A DNA stretch of 64,000 nucleotides from Porphyromonadaceae bacterium UBA2751 (GCA_002353285.1 DEJJ01000028.1:1-64000), one strand, 5' to 3'; shown: positions 1 through 8,936, counted from the stretch's first letter. Translations and numbers: made by a program. Notes: a model not told the origin generated them from the sequence alone.

Positions 1-1093
1 TTTGTATCGAGTAATACAACAATGAGTTCTTTGCAAAAGTCACCTCACCTGTTGTGAATTGCTTTCAAATTTGTATCTTTGTATCGAGTAATACAACTGA
101 CAGTGACTACTACAGAACGAGCGATAGTTGTGAATTGCTTTCAAATTTGTATCTTTGTATCGAGTAATACAACGGGGGCCATCTGGTTCCTCCAGCGAAA
201 CACGTTGTGAATTGCTTTCAAATTTGTATCTTTGTATCGAGTAATACAACTCACCCTCATTTCCAAGAATACCCTCAAGTGTTGTGAATTGCTTTCAAAT
301 TTGTATCTTTGTATCGAGTAATACAACTTTTTAATGTTGTATGAACTTTTCTGAGCTGTTGTGAATTGCTTTCAAATTTGTATCTTTGTATCGAGTAATA
401 CAACTGTATCTTTCTCTTTATAACTCATCCTGTGTTGTGAATTGCTTTCAAATTTGTATCTTTGTATCGAGTAATACAACGCACAGTTGCCAATTGAAGA
501 TACCAAATTGTTGTGAATTGCTTTCAAATTTGTATCTTTGTATCGAGTAATACAACTCGGCAAGGTCGTCGCAGATGTCGTCGGTGTTGTGAATTGCTTT
601 CAAATTTGTATCTTTGTATCGAGTAATACAACTTGGTTGTGTTGAGCTCAACTAACTCACTCGTTGTGAATTGCTTTCAAATTTGTATCTTTGTATCGAG
701 TAATACAACTCTGTTCATATATAAATTACCTATGAATAAGTTGTGAATTGCTTTCAAATTTGTATCTTTGTATCGAGTAATACAACAAGCGCTTGAAAGA
801 GTGGCCTTTACCGTAAGTTGTGAATTGCTTTCAAATTTGTATCTTTGTATCGAGTAATACAACTGACAGAAAAAGGTTATATGATTATTATGTGTTGTGA
901 ATTGCTTTCAAATTTGTATCTTTGTATCGAGTAATACAACGCACAGCAAAAACACGAGAAACTTCACTAGGTTGTGAATTGCTTTCAAATTTGTATCTTT
1001 GTATCGAGTAATACAACCGTATGCGTATGCTTCGCATCAATGAACTGTTGTGAATTGCTTTCAAATTTGTATCTTTGTATCGAGTAATACAAC
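1..1093 (+). CRISPR. Type II-C CRISPR array, 14 full repeats plus one cut repeat
   Basis: Fourteen identical 47-base repeats start at 51, 127, 204, 281, 358, 434, 510, 586, 663, 740, 817, 894, 971 and 1047. Bases 1-20 are the end of another repeat cut by the window edge. The fourteen spacers are 29 or 30 bases long and all different. The array lies downstream of cas9-cas1-cas2. The direction given is that of the crRNA: the tracrRNA anti-repeat at 6750-6770 is complementary to the first 23 bases of the plus-strand repeat, with one bulged base. Each repeat contains TTG at its positions 2-4 and TATCTTTG at 24-31, a Bacteroidota promoter form. The repeats show no decay, even the one next to cas2. 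Spacer targets cannot be told from this window. Confidence 0.98.
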
Positions 1094-1167
1094 TCGATAT
1101 ACACAACATTCTATTAAACAATGTATTACAGTATCAATTAGAATTTAAAAAAGTTGTATTACAGCAA
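1094..1167. other. AT-rich segment between array and cas2 (leader or array end)
   Basis: About 75 AT-rich bases separate the last full repeat from the terminator hairpin. GTTGTATTAC at 1153-1162 equals the first ten bases of the repeat read on the minus strand, and GTATTACAG occurs at two places, so the stretch looks like a decayed repeat or an integration leader. If new spacers enter at the cas2 side, this is the leader. If they enter at the 5' end of the crRNA transcript, the leader is outside the window. The sequence alone does not decide this. Confidence 0.45.
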
Positions 1168-1199
1168 CAAAAAATCCACCCTAACAGGTGGATTTTTTG
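1168..1199. terminator. Bidirectional terminator between array and cas2
   Basis: CAAAAAATCCACC at 1168-1180 and its exact complement at 1187-1199 form a 13-bp stem with a six-base loop. The A-run and T-run at the stem ends give a U-tract in both directions. It can therefore stop the cas9-cas1-cas2 message from the right and the crRNA transcript from the left. Confidence 0.85.
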
Positions 1200-1202
1200 T
1201 TT

Positions 1203-1544
1203 TCAGAAAAGTTCCAATTGTTGTCCTCCACTTCTGGGTACATCAGGACTCCTGCCATTGAAAATCTCCATGTTGCCAAACTGCTTATCGGTAATTGTCA
1301 TGATGCAGACATTTCCTTCTTGTGGCAGCATATTTTTTACCCTTTTCACGTGAACCTCAGCATTTTGTGCACTTGCGCAATGCCTTGCATAGATAGAGAA
1401 TTGTATCATAGAGAAGCCGTCGAGCATCAAAGCCTTGCGGAAAGTAGCATAAGCTTTGCGATGCTTGCGTGTGTCGGTTGGCAAGTCAAAAAACACAAGA
1501 ACCCACATGATTCGATACTCGCTAAATCGCTGACATGTTGCCAT
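1203..1544 (-). CDS. cas2: CRISPR-associated endonuclease Cas2
   Basis: This 113-residue protein is a Cas2 of the type II-C kind. With Cas1 it forms the complex that inserts new spacers. The first beta strand MWVLVFFDLPT at residues 13-23 carries the conserved aspartate (D20), and the C-terminus ends in the QQLELF motif usual in Bacteroidota Cas2. The leading residues RFSEYRI before the core are also common in this subgroup, so I keep the upstream ATG. It is the last gene of the minus-strand cas operon, 17 bases after cas1, and is followed by the terminator at 1168-1199. Confidence 0.95.
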   Translation of the reverse strand: MATCQRFSEYRIMWVLVFFDLPTDTRKHRKAYATFRKALMLDGFSMIQFSIYARHCASAQNAEVHVKRVKNMLPQEGNVCIMTITDKQFGNMEIFNGRSPDVPRSGGQQLELF

Positions 1545-1561
1545 CGCACTGTTAAACTTAC

Positions 1562-2473
1562 TTAAAAATAAGGATAAGAGATCTTTCGGGACTCACCAGT
1601 AAAGCATCGTGCAAGAGAGGCCGTTGTGATCTCGGCTGCAACCATGAGAGGCCGTCGCTTGCCATCGATTTTCACATCAAGAGTTGGGATGGTGAGCAGC
1701 TGGCGCTTAACATCGGTTGAGAGATCCCAAGGGTCATCGCAAATGTCCATCACTTTCTTGACATGGACATCAACAAAAGGTCGATAAGGCTCCATGATGT
1801 CGTCGGCAAGGCAGTAGGCGTTATAGTTGTTGCGGTGATGGATGCCCATAGTGGGCAAAAGTCCAGACCCAACAAGATTTCGTGCTATCACTCCACGCAG
1901 AATGGCATAGCCATAGTTGAGCAAATTGTTAGGATAGAACCCCTCGCGGTCACGCTTAAATCCTTCAATTTCAGGAAAGAAATTGCTCCAATAGTAGACG
2001 GCGGCTCGCCCCTCGAGGTTGAGATTGTCGTCGGTTCGCACCTCGTTGACCCATGCTCGCATGTTGCCAGTGTTGCAACCAGGAACGCATTGCTCAAGGG
2101 CTGCGGCTTGATTAGCAATCTTGGCTTGCACCGTCTGCTGCCACAAGTTTTTCTTTAAGGGCTTGGTGCAAGCAAGTTGAGCCTTGAATCGCTCGCTCTG
2201 CCGTGAGTGTCCATCGAGCGGCAGCAGCAGGCCAGTGGGCATGTGAGTTGAGTCGCAAGTGATTACAGCACAGTTATTTTCGAGCAAGCGCTCCATGAGG
2301 CCTTGCGTTATTGTGATTTGCTTGTTGTCGAGAATAATCACACCGAGGTCTTCGATTGGGAAAGTGCGCACAAGGTCGGCATCTTGCTCTTTAGAAGGCA
2401 TGCGTAGCACCATCTGAGCATTTTTCATGCTCAGATAGGCTGGATTGCCAAAGTAAAGAGTGCGCTTAATCAT
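1562..2473 (-). CDS. cas1: CRISPR-associated endonuclease Cas1 (type II-C)
   Basis: This 303-residue protein is the integrase subunit of the spacer acquisition complex. The Cas1 metal-binding residues can be seen: E154 in NLEGRAAVYYW, H212 in GIHHRNNYN and D225 in CLADDIMEPYRP. The length fits type II Cas1. Its start codon overlaps the cas9 stop by four bases (ATGA), which points to translational coupling. No cas4 or csn2 lies nearby, so the locus is the minimal three-gene II-C type. Confidence 0.97.
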   Translation of the reverse strand: MIKRTLYFGNPAYLSMKNAQMVLRMPSKEQDADLVRTFPIEDLGVIILDNKQITITQGLMERLLENNCAVITCDSTHMPTGLLLPLDGHSRQSERFKAQLACTKPLKKNLWQQTVQAKIANQAAALEQCVPGCNTGNMRAWVNEVRTDDNLNLEGRAAVYYWSNFFPEIEGFKRDREGFYPNNLLNYGYAILRGVIARNLVGSGLLPTMGIHHRNNYNAYCLADDIMEPYRPFVDVHVKKVMDICDDPWDLSTDVKRQLLTIPTLDVKIDGKRRPLMVAAEITTASLARCFTGESRKISYPYF

Positions 2474-5400
2474 AGGTACTCACCCACTTTTACAATTTGA
2501 CCAATGTGATTGACCCGTACTTTAACTATCCCTTTCAAACCATTTGTAGAATTAATTCTAAACCACGTTATATTTTTCAGTTTTTTCTCATCGTTAACAT
2601 TAGTTTCCAGATGATGCCTGAAGAAATAATCGCCTTTAGTCAACTTCTGCACTCGGAACAGATGAGGACTAATCAGGCTGTAGTTGCCTGGATTGAAAAG
2701 GTCGATGCCCGATGGGTCAAAGCCAGTGCTCTCGTCGGGGAAAACAAAATATTCATTCTGCTTCATGGTGAAGAGGAATTTCCACCCGAGTTCCTTGTTA
2801 AAATCACGGTCGACAACAGGCAAATCCTGATTCTTGCGAGCTGCTGCCTCAAAGAGTGATACCACATGCTCCTGCAAGTTGCCATCGGGATCCTCAAAGA
2901 TGGCAATGTGATGGTTGCTTGACGTGCTCACATAGTCGGTGGGAATAGCGTTACCCATCTCGTCGATGATGATGTTGCCATTGTTATCACGCTTGGTGTG
3001 CAGAGGCACCGCCACATTAACGCCCTTGATTGAAACACTCTTTATTGCAATCCCCTTCTCCTTATTGAGCCAAATTGGGTTCTCGTCGAGATTAGAGAAA
3101 GCTTTGGCTTGGTCACCACCAAACTCATTTTTTCGGTTGAGCAGAATTCGCTTGATTCCCTCGTCGACGACCTTCTCAATTTTCAAGTCTTTGGTGATGG
3201 GTTTTCTAATAGTGTAATAGGTTTCAAGCACAACAGTTTTCACCTTGTCGGGCACCTTGGCAGTGTGGTTGTCGTCAACAAAGAGCGGATTTTTAGAGAG
3301 AGAATTTTTTCCTGTGAAGGCTTTCTTGGGGTCACCTCCAAATTGCATGAGTCTTTGCAAGAGAGCATCACGGAAAGACTTGCGACACACTGTGTTAATT
3401 TTTTCAACATTGAAAGCCGCGCCCACTTTCTCGTCACGAGTAGCATAACGTTGTCGCTGCGCATATACAGTTTCATTGTGCAGTTGCCCGCGAGGTGTGA
3501 GAGTGCTTTGCTGCTTGCCACCCTTTATCTTGTTGATACTCTTGGTGGCAACCTTATTCTTAGCTTTGATTGAGACCAGAATATCGGCAAGATGCCTCAT
3601 TGCTTGAGCACGAAACTCGTCGAGAGGAATGGGTGACTTAAACTTGCGGCCATGCAATAGTTCCTTTTTCTCAATGCCATAGATGCTGCTGTCCTTATCA
3701 CTGGCATCATCCTTGGCATTGAGATTGTTGAGATACTGAATGTGAGAATGTCGAGTGAAAGCGATGGTTAGGGCATCCATGGCATGGTGCCGGTGGTCGT
3801 TGCGCTTGGTCCAATCGTTGATTCTCCTAATCTCATGTCCATGTTCATCTCTGATGGTAGAAGTCATGCCAAGCTTGTCATATTTATCCCAATTTAATTC
3901 CTTCATGACATCGACAAGTTGCCAGTCGTCGCGCAGGCGTGCAGTGATAGAACCAGTGGTTGCAACAACATCACGCGTGACCTTGAGCAGCAGTTCCTTA
4001 GCTTTTCGAGCGATGTATTGTGAATCGCTCAAGTCACGATTTAGGAAATCACTTTCGATTTTATCGTCGGGGGTGGTTAATCGCTTGTACTTCGTGCGAC
4101 TACCGTCCGTGTTGAGGAAAGCAATGCGCTTCAGGTATTCGTCAACTCCCTGGTCGCCATGCTTCATTTTGACATAGTCGATGGCAGTCATGTTAGACTT
4201 CTCGATATTGACAGCTCTTGCTTCAAGAGTTTTGTTGCTAAACGAGTCATCGAAGACTTTGGCTTGTGGGATGATGTGCTCGATGTCAAAGTCACGACTG
4301 AATAGTTTTTCTTTACTTATATAGGTGTTGGAGTAAAGAGTTTTGTAACCGTTGGGAGCAAGTTCTTGATAGAGTTGATAACGAATCACATCGTTGCGTC
4401 GCGGATTGGCGATATTGAAAGGTGCGCTCATCAAAATCTTCTTGATTTCCTCGACCTCTCTTGTCTTAGCATTTAATCGCTTAGTGGTGTCCTCACGCTG
4501 TTGCTGGCTCTGCTTGAGTTCACGAGCCATCTCTATGTGTATTTCGTCAAAACTACCATACTCATCAATGCAGTTGTTCACCACATGAATCATTTGGTTA
4601 ATAATCTTCTCGACCACAGGATTTCGCAAGGTGTTCTTAGGCAAGAGTTCAAGATGCTTGTCAAGTTGTCTTGCTTCGTTCATGTCTCTTGTGATAGACT
4701 GGCTCGAGTGATTATATCCAGCAGCTTTACATGCATCGGAATAAACCATGCCATCGTTCTTCATGTAAGGAAGAATTTTAAGAATGGCCTTGGTGCTAAG
4801 AGAACCAAAATCTTGAACGAAGTTGACTCTTGTCAGCAAAGCAGCATAGTCGTGAGATAGACCTGTGAGTTGAGAAATATGGTCGATTAGTTTGCCATTA
4901 CCAGTGGGAGTGTTGTCGTCCTCGTAGGAATAGAGCAAGTGCCAAAGCTTGAACATTGCATTTTGTTGCATTTCGGACGCATTATTGCCTGCATCGAAGA
5001 ATAAGAAATCACTCTTTGCATCTAAGGTTTCAAACACAGCCTTGAGAAGATGCAACTTGCTTGCTGCATCCATCTTATCGAAGTTTTCAACATCGTGACC
5101 ACTCATCTCTACTATGCCCTTGTAAGCATTAAGAAGAGTGACCTGAGTGATGTTGCCTTGCAGTTTCTTAAAATTGAGAGCATAGTCTTTATCGCTTAGG
5201 TCTAAGCACTTAAGCACCTCTTTTGCACTCAATTCTTTAGAGCAATACAACTCGTTATAGAGTTTGATTTTTTGTTCTTGGTTTAATGGGGTAAATCGCT
5301 GGATTGAGCTCTCCTCAAAGAGTGATGGGATTGAGGCTTTGCTTTTGCTTGACTTCTTAACGCTCTTGTTTTCAAGAATAACGTTGTTGATGTCTTGCCA

Positions 5401-6633
5401 GATTTTGAACTCTTGAAACAAAGGTGAACTCTTTGGACAAACCCTTGGTCCAGTGGTGACTTTCTTGCCATTGGCAAGACAAATTTCCTTGCCCTCAAGT
5501 TCACAGAATGATATGAGCCCCTTTTGTGACTTTAATCGTCGCTGGAAGAAGATGATTTCCTTTTCAATCTTTTCCTTTAATTGTGGAGTGAGCTCTTTGT
5601 GATATTTAGCTTGAGTTGCCCAAATTGTGTTAAACTCACTAATATAGTCATTGCGATAGAAGACAATGTTTTTCAAACTATTGTGAGGATTTTGCTTTAT
5701 CAATTGAAAAAGGTACTCTCCCACAGTGATTTTATTGATTTCCAGTTCCTTGCTATGGTCGCCAATGGCACCAAGATAGCCACTGGAAGCAGCTATATCG
5801 CCATTAATCTCACAAATCACAGTAACAAGCTGCTCAATATCAAGCTTGCGATTAGCAGCGTCAGCTCGCCACTCATAATAACTGAGTTGCCTGATTTTGC
5901 GATCTTTCACCTCGGCAGCCTCGATGTGATGAGCGGCAAAAAAATACTTGCGAGTGTCGTTCTTTCCCTTTCCTTCAATCACGCGGCGGGAGTCATCATT
6001 AAGAATATCAGGATAATAATCATGCTGCTTATTCCAAATGAGATCAAGCTCGGCCCGAAGGTCGGAACGGTAAAAAGAAGGCTTGTAACTCTTGTGAGAT
6101 TTCAATAACTGATAAACGTACTGTCCTGGAGTTATGCCCTCGTTATATAAATGACGAGCAACAGCCATGCCGTCGATTAATTCGCCTTCTTCATCGTTAT
6201 TGGCTTTGCGGTTGCTCTTATAGCCACGCTTCTTGTTGATTGCCATCAAGACCCGAGCAAACTCCTGAAGTGTGACCTCATGACGTGCTGCCTTAGCACG
6301 CAGCTCAAGAGTCTCGTGAGTGGAGTTGTTGCCAACCTCGGAAAGAACAGTATCATCATTAATAATATTGTTCTTAATCAAGATGTCGACAAGCATGTTG
6401 CGCCGCTGCTTGAAACGTTGCAAGCTGCGCCGCATCCCACGCTTGAGAGTTCTATCGGCAGTGGTTGTAATACTTTTCCCTTTCTCAAAATTCCCTTTCT
6501 CATCAACCGTGAGAGGATTGACCCTAACGCCAAGCTTAACGATACTGCTTTTTTCATTATCGTTCTCGGCCTGGTTGACAACAGCCCAGCCAATGCTACC
6601 TGTTCCTAAATCTAAACCTAAAACTTTTTTCAT
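2470..6633 (-). CDS. cas9: Cas9 RNA-guided endonuclease (type II-C, large form)
   Basis: This 1387-residue Cas9 cuts DNA matched by the crRNA-tracrRNA pair. RuvC-I is at the N-terminus (GLDLGTGSIGWAV, D8), RuvC-II is IHIEMARE with E701, the HNH domain has FDIEHIIPQ with H786, and RuvC-III is HRHHAMDAL with H950 and D953, so all nuclease residues are present. A basic arginine-rich bridge helix follows RuvC-I (RTLKRGMRRSLQRFKQRR, residues about 62-79). The length is typical for the larger Bacteroidota II-C enzymes. It starts the cas operon. TAAATTTG on the minus strand (6667-6674) is a possible -7 box, but I see no matching -33 box. Confidence 0.98.
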   Translation of the reverse strand: MKKVLGLDLGTGSIGWAVVNQAENDNEKSSIVKLGVRVNPLTVDEKGNFEKGKSITTTADRTLKRGMRRSLQRFKQRRNMLVDILIKNNIINDDTVLSEVGNNSTHETLELRAKAARHEVTLQEFARVLMAINKKRGYKSNRKANNDEEGELIDGMAVARHLYNEGITPGQYVYQLLKSHKSYKPSFYRSDLRAELDLIWNKQHDYYPDILNDDSRRVIEGKGKNDTRKYFFAAHHIEAAEVKDRKIRQLSYYEWRADAANRKLDIEQLVTVICEINGDIAASSGYLGAIGDHSKELEINKITVGEYLFQLIKQNPHNSLKNIVFYRNDYISEFNTIWATQAKYHKELTPQLKEKIEKEIIFFQRRLKSQKGLISFCELEGKEICLANGKKVTTGPRVCPKSSPLFQEFKIWQDINNVILENKSVKKSSKSKASIPSLFEESSIQRFTPLNQEQKIKLYNELYCSKELSAKEVLKCLDLSDKDYALNFKKLQGNITQVTLLNAYKGIVEMSGHDVENFDKMDAASKLHLLKAVFETLDAKSDFLFFDAGNNASEMQQNAMFKLWHLLYSYEDDNTPTGNGKLIDHISQLTGLSHDYAALLTRVNFVQDFGSLSTKAILKILPYMKNDGMVYSDACKAAGYNHSSQSITRDMNEARQLDKHLELLPKNTLRNPVVEKIINQMIHVVNNCIDEYGSFDEIHIEMARELKQSQQQREDTTKRLNAKTREVEEIKKILMSAPFNIANPRRNDVIRYQLYQELAPNGYKTLYSNTYISKEKLFSRDFDIEHIIPQAKVFDDSFSNKTLEARAVNIEKSNMTAIDYVKMKHGDQGVDEYLKRIAFLNTDGSRTKYKRLTTPDDKIESDFLNRDLSDSQYIARKAKELLLKVTRDVVATTGSITARLRDDWQLVDVMKELNWDKYDKLGMTSTIRDEHGHEIRRINDWTKRNDHRHHAMDALTIAFTRHSHIQYLNNLNAKDDASDKDSSIYGIEKKELLHGRKFKSPIPLDEFRAQAMRHLADILVSIKAKNKVATKSINKIKGGKQQSTLTPRGQLHNETVYAQRQRYATRDEKVGAAFNVEKINTVCRKSFRDALLQRLMQFGGDPKKAFTGKNSLSKNPLFVDDNHTAKVPDKVKTVVLETYYTIRKPITKDLKIEKVVDEGIKRILLNRKNEFGGDQAKAFSNLDENPIWLNKEKGIAIKSVSIKGVNVAVPLHTKRDNNGNIIIDEMGNAIPTDYVSTSSNHHIAIFEDPDGNLQEHVVSLFEAAARKNQDLPVVDRDFNKELGWKFLFTMKQNEYFVFPDESTGFDPSGIDLFNPGNYSLISPHLFRVQKLTKGDYFFRHHLETNVNDEKKLKNITWFRINSTNGLKGIVKVRVNHIGQIVKVGEYL

Positions 6634-6666
6634 TGTATTAATTTATTTTAATTCCTTTGATTTTTG

Positions 6667-6674
6667 CAAATTTA
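6667..6674 (-). promoter_or_regulatory. Possible -7 box of cas9 operon
   Basis: Minus-strand TAAATTTG fits the Bacteroidota TAnnTTTG box and lies 34 bases before the cas9 ATG. No TTG sits about 20 bases further upstream, so the call is weak. Confidence 0.4.
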
Positions 6675-6713
6675 CAAAAAAAGTAAATAACTTGTTTTTT
6701 TTCTCAAAAAAAT

Positions 6714-6744
6714 TTGTTTCATCACTAATTATTCACTACTTTTG
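6714..6744 (+). promoter_or_regulatory. tracrRNA promoter
   Basis: TTG at 6714-6716 is followed by exactly 20 bases and TACTTTTG at 6737-6744. This matches the Bacteroidota promoter. The expected start, six or seven bases downstream, falls at the first base of the anti-repeat. Confidence 0.85.
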
Positions 6745-6749
6745 CAGAA

Positions 6750-6829
6750 CAAATTTGAAGCAATTCACAATAAGGATTATTCCGTTGTGAAGACATCAAG
6801 AGCGGGACCGCAAGGCCTCGTTCTTTTTT
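6750..6829 (+). ncRNA. tracrRNA
   Basis: The anti-repeat at 6750-6770 is complementary to repeat positions 1-23, with one base missing (GAAGC against GAAAGC), leaving a one-base bulge. A short nexus stem follows (GGA and TCC around TTAT, 6774-6783). A final hairpin with arms about 6800-6809 and 6814-6823 around a GCAA loop is followed by six T residues (6824-6829), forming the terminator. The gene is read away from cas9. At about 80 bases it is short, because transcription seems to begin directly at the anti-repeat. RNase III, encoded at 47486-48256, would be expected to trim the duplex. Confidence 0.92.
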
Positions 6830-6901
6830 AGTGGGTGTATATCGGATGTGATAGGAGTGGGAAAACTATGCGAATGGTGGGAATTAGTGTTTTATGCGAA
6901 A

Positions 6902-7417
6902 TCATGGGTTCCACTTGGCGTGGAGCTCGGCGATGATGGTGTCGTAGTCGTGCATGGTGAATGTGCCGGGGCCTATGATCATGATGGTGTAGTCGATGCC
7001 CTGGAATGAACGTCCCACGCCAGTGTCGCGAAATCCGTTGCGCAGGTAGAAGCGGTGTCGCCGCTGCCGCACGGGCTGGTTGGGGCTGGGCTGGCTTGGG
7101 CTCTCCATGTCGAGGATGCTTGTGCCTGAGCTGTATCGCTCAATCAGGCGCGAGAGGATGCGCTGGCCATGGCCCATGCCTCGCAGCTGCGGCCTGACGG
7201 CAAAGTACCAGAACCAGTTGAAGGTGGGCCTTGGATAGACGATGGTGAAGCCCAGCAGTTGATTGTCGTGGTAGTAGGCAGTGAAGTCGAGTGGCATGGT
7301 GCCCACCAGCTGCAGGAGGTCGCGCCAGGGGATGCGTTCCTCGGCAGGGAAGGCTTCGTCGTAGAGCTCCCTGAGCTCGGGTGTGGCAGTGGCGGCGGTG
7401 ATGCGTTTCTCGGTCAT
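6902..7417 (-). CDS. GNAT family N-acetyltransferase
   Basis: This 171-residue protein has the GNAT fold pattern. The acetyl-CoA binding motif is VRPQLRGMGHGQRIL at residues about 74-88, and a C-terminal YLRNGFRDTG strand-turn follows. GNAT enzymes transfer an acetyl group from acetyl-CoA to an amine; the substrate here cannot be read. It is the last gene of a minus-strand run, 28 bases after the thioesterase gene. The segment between it and the tracrRNA (6830-6901) shows no other feature. Confidence 0.85.
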   Translation of the reverse strand: MTEKRITAATATPELRELYDEAFPAEERIPWRDLLQLVGTMPLDFTAYYHDNQLLGFTIVYPRPTFNWFWYFAVRPQLRGMGHGQRILSRLIERYSSGTSILDMESPSQPSPNQPVRQRRHRFYLRNGFRDTGVGRSFQGIDYTIMIIGPGTFTMHDYDTIIAELHAKWNP

Positions 7418-7445
7418 TGGCGATTAAAAAGTGAGTGCATTGAAC

Positions 7446-8159
7446 TTATCCCACGCCTTGCGTGAACTCGATTATTGCACTGGGCTCGGAGCCCACGGCG
7501 AGGGCAACGATGATGGTGTTGCCCATGTTGTAGAGCGACGGCGTGAGGGTGTCGCCCAGCTTGGCTGGCTGGCGATACTCCATGCGCATGCCATCAATGG
7601 TGAAGCCCGGTGGCAAGAGCTCCATTGCGATGCGGGCATAGTGGGCATTGTTCATGTGGCGGTTGTAGTCGATGTCGGCGCGCATCACTGGCACGAGAGC
7701 GTGGAGTTGTGGCTCGACGTGAGGCAGGATGATGCGGCGGTCGCGATAGTTCATGGGGCGCTGCTCGTCGATGGCAACAGTGGCAATGACATCGCTGTCG
7801 ATGCGCTTGAGGCGGCCAGTGGTGAGGTCGACAAAGGCTCCCAAGCTCCATGTCTTGATGCAAGGTTCGCCATGGGCATCGGTGATGAAGGTGTTGCGGA
7901 AACCGAACATTGGCTTGACGCCATAGACTGAGGTGGTGACTGTGAGGTCTTCCTTGAAACTGGGAATCCTCACAATCTCGACCTGACGTGTGGCGAGCAG
8001 CTGGGTCATGTGCTGCTCGTGGAAATAGCGCTTGACTGCGGGCTCGCTCTCAATCCACATCTCGGAGCAGTCCTGCAGCATCTGCAGCGCTGAGAAAATC
8101 TTGAGGTGGCCCTCGCTGTCGCAAGTGCTGGTGGTTACTTTGTAGTTTAGGCTATACAT
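7446..8159 (-). CDS. Acyl-ACP thioesterase
   Basis: The 237-residue protein resembles bacterial FatA/FatB-type acyl-ACP thioesterases, which release fatty acids from acyl carrier protein in the cytoplasm. Two hot-dog halves can be made out. The second contains DIDYNRHMNNAHYARIAME at about residues 163-181, with the conserved N-H-N arrangement of the family. The first half begins with CDSEGHLKIFSALQMLQD. The substrate chain length cannot be predicted. It lies in a minus-strand run between a thioredoxin-like gene and a GNAT gene. Confidence 0.85.
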   Translation of the reverse strand: MYSLNYKVTTSTCDSEGHLKIFSALQMLQDCSEMWIESEPAVKRYFHEQHMTQLLATRQVEIVRIPSFKEDLTVTTSVYGVKPMFGFRNTFITDAHGEPCIKTWSLGAFVDLTTGRLKRIDSDVIATVAIDEQRPMNYRDRRIILPHVEPQLHALVPVMRADIDYNRHMNNAHYARIAMELLPPGFTIDGMRMEYRQPAKLGDTLTPSLYNMGNTIIVALAVGSEPSAIIEFTQGVG

Positions 8160-8180
8160 TTGTTGCTTAGGGGGTTGAAA

Positions 8181-8669
8181 TCACTTAGGGTTGACGGCGT
8201 TAGGTGTCCATCCGTTGAAGAATCGCATCACTTTGTCCTTGTTGTAGCTCTTGCCTTCCTCGAGGAAGCTTGAGTCCTGGATGTGGATGACACGGCCCTC
8301 GCTGTCAAGCACCACAAAGACCGGGTAGCCAAAACGGCCTGGGTTGCCCAAGCGCTTGAGCATGGCTTGGTCGCGAGCGGGGTCCACACTCTTGTGAGGG
8401 TTGTAGCTCACATGAATGTAAACGAAGTTATCGTTGACCAGTTTGGCAATCTCCTCTTCGCTGGTGATGAAATCGGCAAACCTGAGGCACCATGGGCACC
8501 AATTGCCTCCCACCTGGCAAATGACGAACTTGCCTTGCTGCTGGGCCTGCACGAGCGCCTTGTCAATCTGCTCGATGGGGTTGATCTCGTCGTTATACAC
8601 TTTCTTGAGCTGGGCATCGGCTCCAATAGCGAAAGCTGCTAAAATAGCGATAATTATGATTTTCTTCAT
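8181..8669 (-). CDS. Secreted thioredoxin-like protein
   Basis: The 162-residue protein has an N-terminal signal peptide (cleavage likely after ADA, residue 19) and a thioredoxin fold with the active-site motif WCPWC at residues 57-61. Thioredoxin-like proteins of this kind reduce or form disulfides in the periplasm. It resembles the DUF255/thioredoxin_7 group, with VFVVLDSEGRVIH as the cis-proline region. Its partner is unknown. Confidence 0.85.
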   Translation of the reverse strand: MKKIIIIAILAAFAIGADAQLKKVYNDEINPIEQIDKALVQAQQQGKFVICQVGGNWCPWCLRFADFITSEEEIAKLVNDNFVYIHVSYNPHKSVDPARDQAMLKRLGNPGRFGYPVFVVLDSEGRVIHIQDSSFLEEGKSYNKDKVMRFFNGWTPNAVNPK

Positions 8670-8748
8670 TGCGTGTAAGTATGGATTTTGGTAGTTATAG
8701 AATCTTTTAAGTCACTGATGTTCAGCAGGCATCACCAGCCAGCAGCAA

Positions 8749-8931
8749 TCAGTACTTGCTGAAGTGGTACTTCTCGCGCAGGGCGGCTTGCTGCTCGGGT
8801 GTGCAGCTGGTGAAAAAGGCTTTCCAGCCTGGACAGAAGTTGATGTGCCACCGCCAGAAGCGGCCAAGCATCGAGGTGGGTTTCTTGTCGTAGTGAGCTC
8901 GGAATTTACAATTTTCGCAAGTGTGTGCCAT
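8749..8931 (-). CDS. Small Cys- and Trp-rich protein, unknown function
   Basis: I place the start at ATG 8931, giving 60 residues that begin MAHTCENCKF. A longer frame runs upstream to 9006, but it only translates a simple repeat. The protein has a CENC pair at residues 5-8, further cysteines at 33 and 43, and an aromatic stretch FWRWHINFCPGW at about 25-36. The four cysteines could bind a metal. I do not recognise the family. It lies just downstream of aroB in the same direction. Confidence 0.65.
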   Translation of the reverse strand: MAHTCENCKFRAHYDKKPTSMLGRFWRWHINFCPGWKAFFTSCTPEQQAALREKYHFSKY

Positions 8932-8936
8932 AAGAG

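Noticed and set aside
557..585. Spacer with a protein-like reading (TDDICDDLAE) as possible self-target
   Set aside because: I saw no match within the window, and cannot search the rest of the genome.
633..662. Spacer with internal palindrome GTTGAGCTCAAC as a regulatory site
   Set aside because: It is unique to this spacer, so it reflects the source DNA and not the array.
40..1121. Chain of open frames through the array, with repeated YYSIQRYKFESNSQ peptides
   Set aside because: They only translate the CRISPR repeats and spacers. There is no start signal and no codon pattern.
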